Of a stretch of DNA of 64,000 nt, positions 49,432-58,442 are shown one piece after another. Position numbers and translations under genes: made by a program. This DNA is from PKWO01 sp036384915. Its GTDB lineage: Bacteria; Pseudomonadota; Gammaproteobacteria; Burkholderiales; Burkholderiaceae_D. Numbering within the stretch: the first letter of the stretch is position 1; each line of letters begins with the position of its first letter. Below the pieces are notes generated by a model, which was given only the letters and a program-made list of their open reading frames with translations, was not told where the DNA came from and made no database searches. The stretch covers positions 1 to 64,000 of the forward strand of contig DASVLJ010000071.1 in assembly GCA_036384915.1 (NCBI GenBank). Direction: 5' to 3'.

Positions 49432-50610
49432 ATGAGCGCTCCAAACAGCTCTATCGCGCTCACCACGCGCGCCTTGCTGGTCGGCGTCGATTTCAACAAG
49501 GGTGACTTTGAAGCCAGCCTTGACGAACTTGGCTTGCTGGTCAAGTCGGCCGGCGCTATGCCTGTACTTACCGTCATCGGCCGGCGTTCCAGCCCCGATG
49601 CAGCCTTGTTCGTCGGTTCAGGCAAGGCAGAGGAAATCGCCGCTGCGGTAACCGAAAATCAGATTGACCTGGTTATTTTCAATCATGCCTTGTCGCCTGC
49701 GCAGCAGCGTAATCTTGAACGCATCTTGAAAACGCGCGTCGTCGACCGCACTAGCCTGATCCTCGATATTTTCGCGCAGCGCGCGCAAAGCCACGAGGGC
49801 AAGGTACAGGTCGAACTTGCGCAACTGCAACATCTGGCGACACGCCTGGTGCGAGGCTGGACCCACTTGGAACGGCAAAAGGGTGGTATCGGCTTGCGCG
49901 GCCCCGGTGAAACACAGCTCGAAACCGACCGCCGCCTGCTCGGCGAGCGCGTCAAGATGCTGCGTTCGCGGCTTGATAAATTGCAAAAGCAAAGGCAGAC
50001 GCAACGCCGCGCGCGGGGGCGCAACAATGCCTTCTCGGTGTCGCTGGTCGGCTATACCAATGCCGGCAAGTCGACACTGTTCAATGCCATGGTCAAGGCC
50101 CGCGTCTATGCCGCCGACCAGCTCTTCGCCACGCTGGATACGACTTCGCGCCGCATCTACCTTGGTGATGCCGGCCAAGTGGTCATCTCCGATACGGTAG
50201 GCTTCATCCGCGAACTGCCGCACCAATTGGTGGCTTCGTTCCGCGCCACGTTGGAGGAGACCGTGCATGCCGATTTGCTGCTGCATGTGGTCGATGCCGG
50301 CAGCCCGGCGCGCATGGAGCAGATCGAACAGGTCAATCTGGTATTGAAAGAGATCGGTGCCGACCATATTCCGCAAATACTGGTGTGGAACAAGATCGAT
50401 GCCGCAGGGCTGGAGCCGGTTTTGGAGCGTGACGAGTATGATAAAATCCGTCGTGTTTTCATCAGTGCGCAAACCGGGGCAGGGCTCGATCTCTTGCGCC
50501 AGGCGATCACCGAGCACGCGAAGGACAGGAAGACGGATGGGGAATCCGACGACTATCTGCCGCTGCCGGAAGATAGTGACTCAGCGCCAAGCGTGTACAA
50601 CCTCAGTTAA
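49432..50610 (+). CDS. hflX: GTPase HflX (ribosome-associated)
   Basis: A 392-residue GTPase that splits stalled ribosomes. The N-terminal HflX domain (about 10-190) has GSGKAEEI and RGPGETQLETDRR; the G domain starts at GYTNAGKST (near 205) and has DTVGFIRELPHQLV and NKID. It lies after hfq and before hflK, the order of the classical hflA locus. The hflK frame follows directly. Confidence 0.95.
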   Translation: MSAPNSSIALTTRALLVGVDFNKGDFEASLDELGLLVKSAGAMPVLTVIGRRSSPDAALFVGSGKAEEIAAAVTENQIDLVIFNHALSPAQQRNLERILKTRVVDRTSLILDIFAQRAQSHEGKVQVELAQLQHLATRLVRGWTHLERQKGGIGLRGPGETQLETDRRLLGERVKMLRSRLDKLQKQRQTQRRARGRNNAFSVSLVGYTNAGKSTLFNAMVKARVYAADQLFATLDTTSRRIYLGDAGQVVISDTVGFIRELPHQLVASFRATLEETVHADLLLHVVDAGSPARMEQIEQVNLVLKEIGADHIPQILVWNKIDAAGLEPVLERDEYDKIRRVFISAQTGAGLDLLRQAITEHAKDRKTDGESDDYLPLPEDSDSAPSVYNLS

Positions 50611-50646
50611 TTGAAGCTTGTTTCCCTACTAAGAAAAATCGGCCTG

Positions 50647-51894
50647 ATGTCATCATCCAACGATTTCCCCCCGGGGAACCAACCCAAGCGAAACGACGGC
50701 AAACGCCCCAACGAAGGCCCGCCCGACCTGGACCAGATGTGGCGCGATTTCACCAACCGCCTGGGCCGTATGTTCGGCCGGAATCAGGGGGGCGGCTCCG
50801 GCGGCATGAAGCCCGATGGGCGCGGCACAAGCATCGGCGTGGCCATCATCGGCTGTATCCTTTTGCTCATCTGGGTGTTGAGCGGTTATTTTGTCGTGCC
50901 CGAAGGGCAGGTTGCGGTCGTGACTACTTTCGGCAAGATAAGCCGCACGGCTTCTCCTGGCATCAACTGGCGCCTGCCTTACCCGATCCAGAGGCATGAG
51001 ATCGTCAACCTCGCGGAAACCAAGACTCTCGACGTCGGTTCGCGCAAGGTCACGCCGCAGTCCGCGATGTTGACGATGGACCAGAACATCGTCAGTGTGG
51101 AATTGTCGCTGCAATACCGCATCAAGAGCGCGACCGACTGGCTGTACAACAACAGCGAAGCCGAAGATACCATCAAGCAATCGGCCGAAGCGGCCCTGCG
51201 CGAAGCAGTGGGCCGCAGCGCGATGAGCGACGTGCTGTCGAGCACTCACGAAAGGCTCACTACGGACGTTGCGACGGCGGTGCAGCAAATGTCCGATCGC
51301 TATAAGCTCGGCGTGCAGATCGTCAGCGTCACGGTGCAGGGCGTGGAACCGCCGGAGCAGGTACAGGCTGCGTTCGACGACGTGACCAAGGCCATGCAGG
51401 ATTCCCAGCGCTACAGCAACGAGGGGCGGGCGTATGCCGCCGAGGCACTGCCCAAGGCCAAAAGTGTGGCAACGCGTTTGACCCAGGATGCCGACGCCTA
51501 TCGCACCGACGTGGTCGAGCGCGCGCAGGGCGACGCTGAGCGCTTCAAGCAAGTGCTGGCCGAATATCAGAAGGCGCCGGCCGTGACGCGGGACCGCATG
51601 TATCTCGAAGCCATGCAGCAGATTTTCACCAACACCACCAAGATCATGGTCGATGCCAAGAACGGCAACAGCTTGGTCTATCTGCCGATCGACAAGCTGC
51701 TGGCGCAGGCGCAGAACAACGGCGACGGCCCCAAGGGCACCGTCACCATCACCACGCCGAGCCAGTCTACCGATACGATGCAGCCACAAGCCCAGCCGCA
51801 AGCCCAGCCCCAGGTCGACACCAACCAGACTATCGATTCGCAGCGCGCGCGCGACGCACGCAGCCGCGATTCCCGCGACAGGGAGAGCCGCTGA
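50647..51894 (+). CDS. hflK: FtsH protease modulator HflK
   Basis: A 415-residue membrane protein starting at ATG 50647; an in-frame TTG at 50611 directly after hflX is a less likely start. After a Gly/Asn/Pro-rich cytoplasmic N-terminus, one transmembrane helix lies at about 71-92, then an SPFH/band-7 domain (about 95-280, VPEGQVAVVTTFGK) in the periplasm, coiled coil and a Gln/Pro-rich tail. HflK and HflC form the complex around FtsH. Confidence 0.93.
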   Translation: MSSSNDFPPGNQPKRNDGKRPNEGPPDLDQMWRDFTNRLGRMFGRNQGGGSGGMKPDGRGTSIGVAIIGCILLLIWVLSGYFVVPEGQVAVVTTFGKISRTASPGINWRLPYPIQRHEIVNLAETKTLDVGSRKVTPQSAMLTMDQNIVSVELSLQYRIKSATDWLYNNSEAEDTIKQSAEAALREAVGRSAMSDVLSSTHERLTTDVATAVQQMSDRYKLGVQIVSVTVQGVEPPEQVQAAFDDVTKAMQDSQRYSNEGRAYAAEALPKAKSVATRLTQDADAYRTDVVERAQGDAERFKQVLAEYQKAPAVTRDRMYLEAMQQIFTNTTKIMVDAKNGNSLVYLPIDKLLAQAQNNGDGPKGTVTITTPSQSTDTMQPQAQPQAQPQVDTNQTIDSQRARDARSRDSRDRESR

Positions 51895-52787
51895 TGAACC
51901 GCGTACTTTCCATCCTGATTGGCTCGGCCATTGTGCTGTGGCTCTTGAGCTATACCGTTTTCATCGTGGATCAGCGCAAGTTCGCGGTCGTCTCGACCAT
52001 GGGCGAAGTGCGCCAGGTGATCGATGAACCCGGCTTGCATCTGCGGCTGCCGCCGTTCCAGAGCGTGGCACTGATAGAGAAGCGCATCATGATGTTCGAG
52101 ACGCCCGAGTCGGAACATTTCGCTACGACGGAAAAGAGCAATCAAAAAATGGACATCGAAGCCACGGCCTTGGTCAAGTGGCAGATCGCCGATCCCAAGT
52201 TGAACTACATCGCCGTCGGCGGCGACGAAGCCCGGGCGGTGGAGCGGCTGAAGCAGACCGTGCACGCGGCACTTTCCGATGAAGTGGGGCGCCACACTGC
52301 GCAGGAGCTGGTGTCGACCGAGCGCGAGAATGTGAGCCAGGCCGTGCGCCTCCGCCTGGCCGAAGACGCAAAGCAGATCGGTGTCGAGATCGTCGATTTG
52401 CGTGTGAAACGCGTCGATTTTCCCGATCAATACAATCTTTCCATCTATGAGCGCATGAAGGCCGAACGCGAGCGGATCGCCGCCGATTTGCGCGCCCAGG
52501 GCCTGTCCGAGAAAGAGAATTTGCAGGCCAAGGCCGACAGCGAAAGCAAGGTCATCGTAGCGACGGCAACGCGCGATGCTGAAATCGCGCGCGGCGAAGG
52601 CGATGCCAAGGCGGCCCAGATCTATTCTCAGGCATTCGGCCAGAATCCCGAGTTTTACAAGTTTTACCAGAGCTTGAAAGCCTATCGCGCGAGTTTCAAG
52701 AATCGCAGCGACGTCATGGTGGTCGATCCCAATTCCGAATTCTTCAAATACATGAAGAACCCGGAGGCGTTGAACGCGAAGAAGTAG
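51894..52787 (+). CDS. hflC: FtsH protease modulator HflC
   Basis: A 297-residue membrane protein; its ATG overlaps the hflK TGA by one base. An N-terminal transmembrane helix (about 5-23) is followed by the SPFH domain (VDQRKFAVVSTMGEV) and a coiled-coil C-terminus with AEAE-like heptads. It works with HflK to restrain FtsH. Its length is standard. Confidence 0.94.
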   Translation: MNRVLSILIGSAIVLWLLSYTVFIVDQRKFAVVSTMGEVRQVIDEPGLHLRLPPFQSVALIEKRIMMFETPESEHFATTEKSNQKMDIEATALVKWQIADPKLNYIAVGGDEARAVERLKQTVHAALSDEVGRHTAQELVSTERENVSQAVRLRLAEDAKQIGVEIVDLRVKRVDFPDQYNLSIYERMKAERERIAADLRAQGLSEKENLQAKADSESKVIVATATRDAEIARGEGDAKAAQIYSQAFGQNPEFYKFYQSLKAYRASFKNRSDVMVVDPNSEFFKYMKNPEALNAKK

Positions 52788-52849
52788 GCGGCGGATCCCG
52801 CGCTTGAATCGGATAGACCCGAACACCTGAACGAACCTGAACCCGATCT

Positions 52850-52868
52850 GCCGGCGCGTGGCGCCGGC
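52850..52868 (+). other. Hairpin between hflC and hisZ
   Basis: GCCGGCGC (52850-52857) pairs with GCGCCGGC (52861-52868) around a GTG loop, followed after 14 bases by a short T run (GTTTTTCC). It could act as a weak terminator or attenuator upstream of hisZ. Confidence 0.5.
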
Positions 52869-52889
52869 TTCAACCATTGCGTTTTTCCT

Positions 52890-54038
52890 ATGCCAAACTG
52901 GCTGCTACCCGAAAATATCGCCGACGTCCTGCCTTCCGAAGCGCGCAAGATCGAAGAGCTGCGCCGCGTCATCCTCGACAATTTCCGCCTCTACGGCTAC
53001 GAAATGGTCATGCCGCCCATGCTCGAATACATCGAGTCGCTTCTGGCGGGGGCGGGCGAAGACACCGATTTGCGCACCTTCAAGCTGGTCGATCAATTGT
53101 CGGGCCGCACCATGGGTTTGCGTGCTGACATGACCACGCAGGTGGCGCGCATCGACGCCCACCTGCTCAACCGTTCTTCGGTAACGCGCCTGTGCTATGC
53201 GGGCAGCGTGCTGCATACGCGTCCCTCCGGCCTGCATGCCACGCGCGAACCGTTCCAGATCGGTGCCGAGATCTATGGCCATAGCGGACTGGAAGCCGAT
53301 GCGGAAATCCAGGAACTGGCGCTGGCATCCCTGGCCCTGGCCGGCTTTGCCGAAGTGCGGCTCGATTTGTCGCATGTCGGCGTATTGCGTGCCATGATCG
53401 CGAGTGATGAGCAAGCTACGCGCGACCAGGCGCAGATTTACCATTTGATGCGCGCCAAGGATGTTTCCGGCCTGCGTGAGCTGACCGCCGGCTATGGTGC
53501 CGGCTTGCGCACCGCCTTGCTCGCCTTCCCCAGCCTCTATGGCGATGCTGCCGTGCTGCGGCGTGCACGCGGCCTGCTGCCTGCGCTCCCCGGCGTGGCT
53601 GCCGCCCTGGAAGACCTCGAAGCCCTGGTCGCCTTGGCGGGTGGGGCGGCCGTCACGATCGATCTGGCCGATTTGCGCGGCTACCAGTATGAAAGCGGCG
53701 CCATGTTCGCGCTCTACGTGCCCGGCCTGCCCAATGCCGTGGCGCGCGGCGGCCGTTACGATCACGTTGGCGAAGCCTTTGGCCGAGCCAGGCCTGCGAC
53801 CGGGTTCTCGCTGGACCTGCGCGAACTGGCCCGGCTGTTGCCGATTGCCGAAAGAAAGGCTGCAATTCGCGCGCCATGGGGCCGCGAAGCCGATTTGCGT
53901 GAGAAAATCGTGGAATTGCGGAAAGCAGGCGAAATCGTCATCCAAAGCCTTCCTGGCCACGAAAACGACCAGGAAGAATTCGATTGCGACCGGGTATTGG
54001 TCAAGGAAAGTGGAAGCTGGGTTGCCAAGAAAATATAA
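52890..54038 (+). CDS. hisZ: ATP phosphoribosyltransferase regulatory subunit HisZ
   Basis: A 382-residue paralogue of histidyl-tRNA synthetase that lacks synthetase activity and forms the first enzyme of histidine biosynthesis with the short HisG. The catalytic fold is visible in MPPMLEYIESLLAG, TDLRTFKLVDQLSGRTMGLRADMTTQVARID and a late GYQYESGAMFALYVPG, but the anticodon-binding domain is missing. hisG is not in the window; the location between hflC and purA is the usual one in Burkholderiales. Confidence 0.92.
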   Translation: MPNWLLPENIADVLPSEARKIEELRRVILDNFRLYGYEMVMPPMLEYIESLLAGAGEDTDLRTFKLVDQLSGRTMGLRADMTTQVARIDAHLLNRSSVTRLCYAGSVLHTRPSGLHATREPFQIGAEIYGHSGLEADAEIQELALASLALAGFAEVRLDLSHVGVLRAMIASDEQATRDQAQIYHLMRAKDVSGLRELTAGYGAGLRTALLAFPSLYGDAAVLRRARGLLPALPGVAAALEDLEALVALAGGAAVTIDLADLRGYQYESGAMFALYVPGLPNAVARGGRYDHVGEAFGRARPATGFSLDLRELARLLPIAERKAAIRAPWGREADLREKIVELRKAGEIVIQSLPGHENDQEEFDCDRVLVKESGSWVAKKI

Positions 54039-54083
54039 CCCCTGCTTTCCATCAGGAATTTCATTTTTGATATAGGCAACAAG

Positions 54084-55397
<1,314 letters not shown>

Positions 55398-55411
55398 TCC
55401 GGCAAAACAAA

Positions 55412-55434
55412 GGCGCCGCCTGGAAGGCGGCGCC
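55412..55434 (+). other. GC-rich hairpin after purA
   Basis: GGCGCCGCCT (55412-55421) pairs perfectly with AGGCGGCGCC (55425-55434) around GGA. No T run follows, so it is not a full intrinsic terminator; it may protect or separate the purA and phosphoribosyltransferase transcripts. Confidence 0.65.
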
Positions 55435-55459
55435 GATTGCAATCGTAGTGGAGGAAGGC

Positions 55460-56014
55460 ATGTTGCCTGAGTCAAACGACCAACATCTGTGGGTCTCGTG
55501 GGAGTCTTATCACCGCTCCATCGAAAAACTCGCCCTGATGGTGCACGAATCGGGTTGGAAATTCGACCAGGTGCTGTGTCTGGCACGCGGCGGCTTGCGC
55601 CCAGGCGACGTGTTTTCGCGCATTTTCGATGTGCCGCTGGCAATCCTCTCGACCAGTTCCTACCGCGAAGAGGCTGGCACGGTACGCGGCTCGCTCGATA
55701 TCGCCAAATTCATCACCATGACCAAGGGCAGCCTGGCCGGCCGGGTATTGCTGGTGGATGACCTTGTCGATTCCGGTGTCACGCTGGACAAGGTGCAAAA
55801 GCATTTGAAAGAACACTTCCTGGCCGTGACCGAAGTGAAGTCGGCCGTGATCTGGTGCAAGGGTTGTTCTTCGATCAAGCCGGATTTTTATCTTGAATAC
55901 CTGCCGACGAATCCCTGGATCCATCAGCCGTTCGAAGAGTATGACAGCTTGCGCCCGCACCAATTGACGCGCTGGATGAAGCGCGGCGAGGGCAAGGACC
56001 AGGCGGGGGAGTAA
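55460..56014 (+). CDS. Phosphoribosyltransferase (Gpt/hypoxanthine-type, unknown base)
   Basis: A 184-residue type I PRTase from ATG 55460, chosen because GGAGG stands 5 bases ahead. The PRPP-binding loop VLLVDDLVDSGVT is at about 96-108, and an early LARGGLRPG segment (41-49) matches the xanthine/guanine PRTase group. A C-terminal YLEYLPTNPWIHQPFEEYD is typical of that group too. It follows purA, so purine salvage is a good guess, but the base cannot be settled by eye. Confidence 0.8.
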   Translation: MLPESNDQHLWVSWESYHRSIEKLALMVHESGWKFDQVLCLARGGLRPGDVFSRIFDVPLAILSTSSYREEAGTVRGSLDIAKFITMTKGSLAGRVLLVDDLVDSGVTLDKVQKHLKEHFLAVTEVKSAVIWCKGCSSIKPDFYLEYLPTNPWIHQPFEEYDSLRPHQLTRWMKRGEGKDQAGE

Positions 56015-56032
56015 GGGCAAACAGCGAAGGGT

Positions 56033-56051
56033 CGGCGCCCGAAAGGCGCCG
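56033..56051 (+). other. Hairpin after the phosphoribosyltransferase gene
   Basis: CGGCGCC (56033-56039) pairs with GGCGCCG (56045-56051) around CGAAA, a GNRA-like loop closed by a GC stem. It has only a weak TTATCTTC tail and may be a modest terminator for the purA-PRTase transcript. Confidence 0.55.
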
Positions 56052-56088
56052 GTTATCTTCAACCTCCCGCACTGGCGGGTGGGTGCCT

Positions 56089-56220
56089 TCAATGACGACG
56101 CAGTTTATGGCTCCAGGCCACAAGCTTTTTCACCGGATGCGCATCCGGGTGATCCATGTACAAGCCATAGATCACGAGCGCTGCACAAGCGGCGACTTGC
56201 AACAATAGTAGAACTAGCAT
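56089..56220 (-). CDS. Small single-pass membrane protein (43 aa)
   Basis: The minus strand encodes 43 residues, beginning MLVLLLLQVAACAALVIYGL and ending in a basic tail (HPVKKLVAWSHKLRRH). The first 21 residues form one hydrophobic helix; the rest is hydrophilic and rich in His, Lys and Arg. A TTG three codons upstream (giving LKAM before the hydrophobic run) is another possible start. It has no recognised family. The gene lies alone in the 298-base gap between the PRTase and the FkbH-like gene and is oriented like the latter, 93 bases downstream of it. Confidence 0.55.
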   Translation of the reverse strand: MLVLLLLQVAACAALVIYGLYMDHPDAHPVKKLVAWSHKLRRH

Positions 56221-56312
56221 GGCTTTCAAGCCGGGTTATTGGCTCGGCTCCCTCGTATCGTGGTGCAATTTCAGTGTAGCAGCGAGGCGGAAGTTTGCAA
56301 CTTCCGCCGGTC

Positions 56313-58055
56313 CTACATAGCCGAGATCAGCGATTTGATGCGCTGGAAGATACGGTAGTAGACCTTGCGGTCGAAGTGCCACCAATCCATGCGGTCTTCC
56401 GGCTGCTGCACGAACTCCAGCGGATCGATCAGGACGATATTGCGGCGCTCCGCAGCCAATTCCTTGTGCACGCCGTTGATCGCTTCGATCATGTCGCGGC
56501 GCACCTGGCGCTCGCTCCACTTTTCCTCGTCGGCGCCGGGCAAGTCGAGCAGGAAGATGGGGATGCCCGCGTGGATGCGGTTCAATATCGAATTCACGCG
56601 ATTCTTGTAGGAACCGGGATTGACGTAGCCGTTGTATATGAAGTTGTGCTTGAAGTAATGGAAGATGCGTTCCGCATTCGCGCCGCTCCGGAAGTCGGCC
56701 GGCATCTCGTGAAACTGCTTCTTCGTCACGTCTTCGTCCCAGCGAATGCCATCAATCAGGAAGGGCATTTCTATAGGTACGGCGCGGTGGCGATAGAGCG
56801 GCGAAATCTGGTCGTACCAGAAACTCAGCACCAAGGCTGATTTTTCGTCGGCTTCGAAAATGCGGTTGCTGAAGTCTTCGCGCCGGCAGCCCAGGCGTGC
56901 CACTGCATCGAAGAAAATGCTATTGGGCAGCCAATCGCCATAGGCAAGATAACTGGTGTGCGTGCGGCGGAAATCCATGCCGTCGCGCCGTTCGTTGCCT
57001 TCGTGGATCACGGTTTTGGAAAACACCTGCAGATAGTGACCGATGTTTTCCATGATGCAGCCACCGAGCACGTAGAATTTGTCTATCTTCATCTCGGCGG
57101 GAGCGGCTTCGCTTTCGCCCTTGTCCGCGGCAAGCTCGATCCAGTCGACGTTGCGGCTTTCGTCGCGCGGGTCGGACAGCACTTCGCCTTCGATCTGTAG
57201 CCAGGGCTTCCCCAGGCGCTTGTAAAGCCATTGCTCCACGCCCATGCCGAGTACGCGGCACGAGAACAGAAAATGCTTGAGCATGCGGCCTTCCGACGCC
57301 AGGTAAAGGCCGACATAGCCGTGGTCGCCGTATTTATCGCGGCAATGGATCAGCCCGCCTTGCACGCGCGCATCGCGCAGCTCTTCCAAAAACTCTTTTT
57401 TCGCCTGCTCCGTATTGGGCGAGAGGCGCTTCTTGGTGAAGTTGAGCTGATTGGTGCGGTTGATCATCTCGACGCAACGGTCGATATTGCCTTCGAGATC
57501 GTAATCGATGAAAACCTTGATGCCCGAGTGGCGCAGGAAATCGTCTTCGTTGGTGCCGGAGCCGGAAGCATCGCGCTTGCGCTGCTCCATCATCTTGTAC
57601 TGCGCCAGGCGCGTCAGCCCGCTGTCCTCCTTGCCTCTACATTGCGGATGGTCGAGCAGCGTGGGGATGATCTGTTCGCTCGCGACGTTCAAGCCAGGGT
57701 TGAGATCGGCGGCTTCTGCACGGTTCAAATGGTTGTCGTCGATGAATAGCACCGTCTCGGGGCGCAATTGCACGTTCTCGATGATGCCCTTGATGCGATT
57801 GCCCTTGGCGGTCCAATCGATGCTGGGGAAGATGAAATAGGAATCGAGTTTGCGTTCTTGCAGCACGCCCATGGCATGGGCCATATCGTTCTTGGAGCAG
57901 ATGGAGCTGACGATGCCGCGCGCGGCGAGAGTCTTGACAACGTGTTCGTGTTCGTCGATCCACGAAATTTCGCCTTCAGTGAGCGTGCCGCTCCAGAAGG
58001 TCTGGTCGAGATCCCAAATGACCAGGCGCACACCTTCAGGGAAGGCCATTTCCAT
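56313..58055 (-). CDS. FkbH-like HAD phosphatase fused to an SGNH-like domain
   Basis: A 580-residue protein. The N-terminal HAD domain (about 8-120) shows the DLDQT nucleophile motif (D15, D17), SICSKND and FIDDN; with the following GNAT-like region (about 150-300, MINRTNQLNFTKKRL) this is the FkbH arrangement, seen in proteins that build glyceryl-ACP or similar acyl units. From about 320 a second domain begins with VLGGCIMENIG and ends with DWWHFDR (near 560), resembling the block I and DxxH block V of SGNH hydrolases. The product may transfer or remove an acyl group on a surface glycan; no acyl carrier or glycan gene is nearby. It lies 42 bases from the 3' end of tRNA-Leu, on the same strand. 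Confidence 0.7.
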   Translation of the reverse strand: MEMAFPEGVRLVIWDLDQTFWSGTLTEGEISWIDEHEHVVKTLAARGIVSSICSKNDMAHAMGVLQERKLDSYFIFPSIDWTAKGNRIKGIIENVQLRPETVLFIDDNHLNRAEAADLNPGLNVASEQIIPTLLDHPQCRGKEDSGLTRLAQYKMMEQRKRDASGSGTNEDDFLRHSGIKVFIDYDLEGNIDRCVEMINRTNQLNFTKKRLSPNTEQAKKEFLEELRDARVQGGLIHCRDKYGDHGYVGLYLASEGRMLKHFLFSCRVLGMGVEQWLYKRLGKPWLQIEGEVLSDPRDESRNVDWIELAADKGESEAAPAEMKIDKFYVLGGCIMENIGHYLQVFSKTVIHEGNERRDGMDFRRTHTSYLAYGDWLPNSIFFDAVARLGCRREDFSNRIFEADEKSALVLSFWYDQISPLYRHRAVPIEMPFLIDGIRWDEDVTKKQFHEMPADFRSGANAERIFHYFKHNFIYNGYVNPGSYKNRVNSILNRIHAGIPIFLLDLPGADEEKWSERQVRRDMIEAINGVHKELAAERRNIVLIDPLEFVQQPEDRMDWWHFDRKVYYRIFQRIKSLISAM

Positions 58056-58097
58056 GGTCTGGGAAGAAGAGAGTAGGTGAATACAGCGGAAAATTTA

Positions 58098-58182
58098 TGG
58101 TGCCCACGGAGGGACTCGAACCCCCACACCTCGCGGCACATGGACCTGAACCATGCGCGTCTACCAATTCCGCCACGTGGGC
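58098..58182 (-). tRNA. tRNA-Leu(CAG)
   Basis: Minus-strand tRNA of 85 bases with encoded CCA. The acceptor stem is GCCCACG paired with CGTGGGC, the D-arm is TGGCGGAATTGGTAGACGCG, the anticodon loop is TTCAGGT (anticodon CAG), a class II variable arm follows (GTGCCGCGAGGTGT) and the T-arm is GGGGGTTCGAGTCCC. All stems pair. It reads CUG leucine codons, the commonest leucine codon in this G+C-rich genome. Confidence 0.95.
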
Positions 58183-58192
58183 ACTGCGTTTC

Positions 58193-58218
58193 ACAACTGA
58201 ACTACACAACTGAACTAC
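58193..58218. repeat. Tandem 13-bp direct repeat
   Basis: ACAACTGAACTAC occurs twice in perfect tandem (58193-58205 and 58206-58218), directly upstream of tRNA-Leu on its strand. It looks like a slippage duplication and could affect the tRNA promoter. Confidence 0.8.
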
Positions 58219-58442
58219 TGCTTTGAATTTCGCGATGACTTGCGAAAGAACAAGATTATAGCGCAGAAATCTGGAATGTCAAACAATATCTTTCGTGTTT
58301 TTGCATGAGGTCCCTGCATATTAGGTAAAAGTCGTGCGCTTCCGGTACACTAGGCATGCGGGAGGCAGGATCATATTCCCCGTTCCCGCTTGGTGTAACC
58401 GCACTGCCCACGTAATATCCATAACAATCAACAAATCATCAT

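Noticed and set aside
56015..58182. Island flanked by tRNA-Leu and a duplicated tRNA 3' end
   Set aside because: I looked for a copy of the tRNA-Leu 3' end (GTTCGAGTCCCTCCGTGG or its complement) near 56000-56300 and saw none, and there is no integrase gene.
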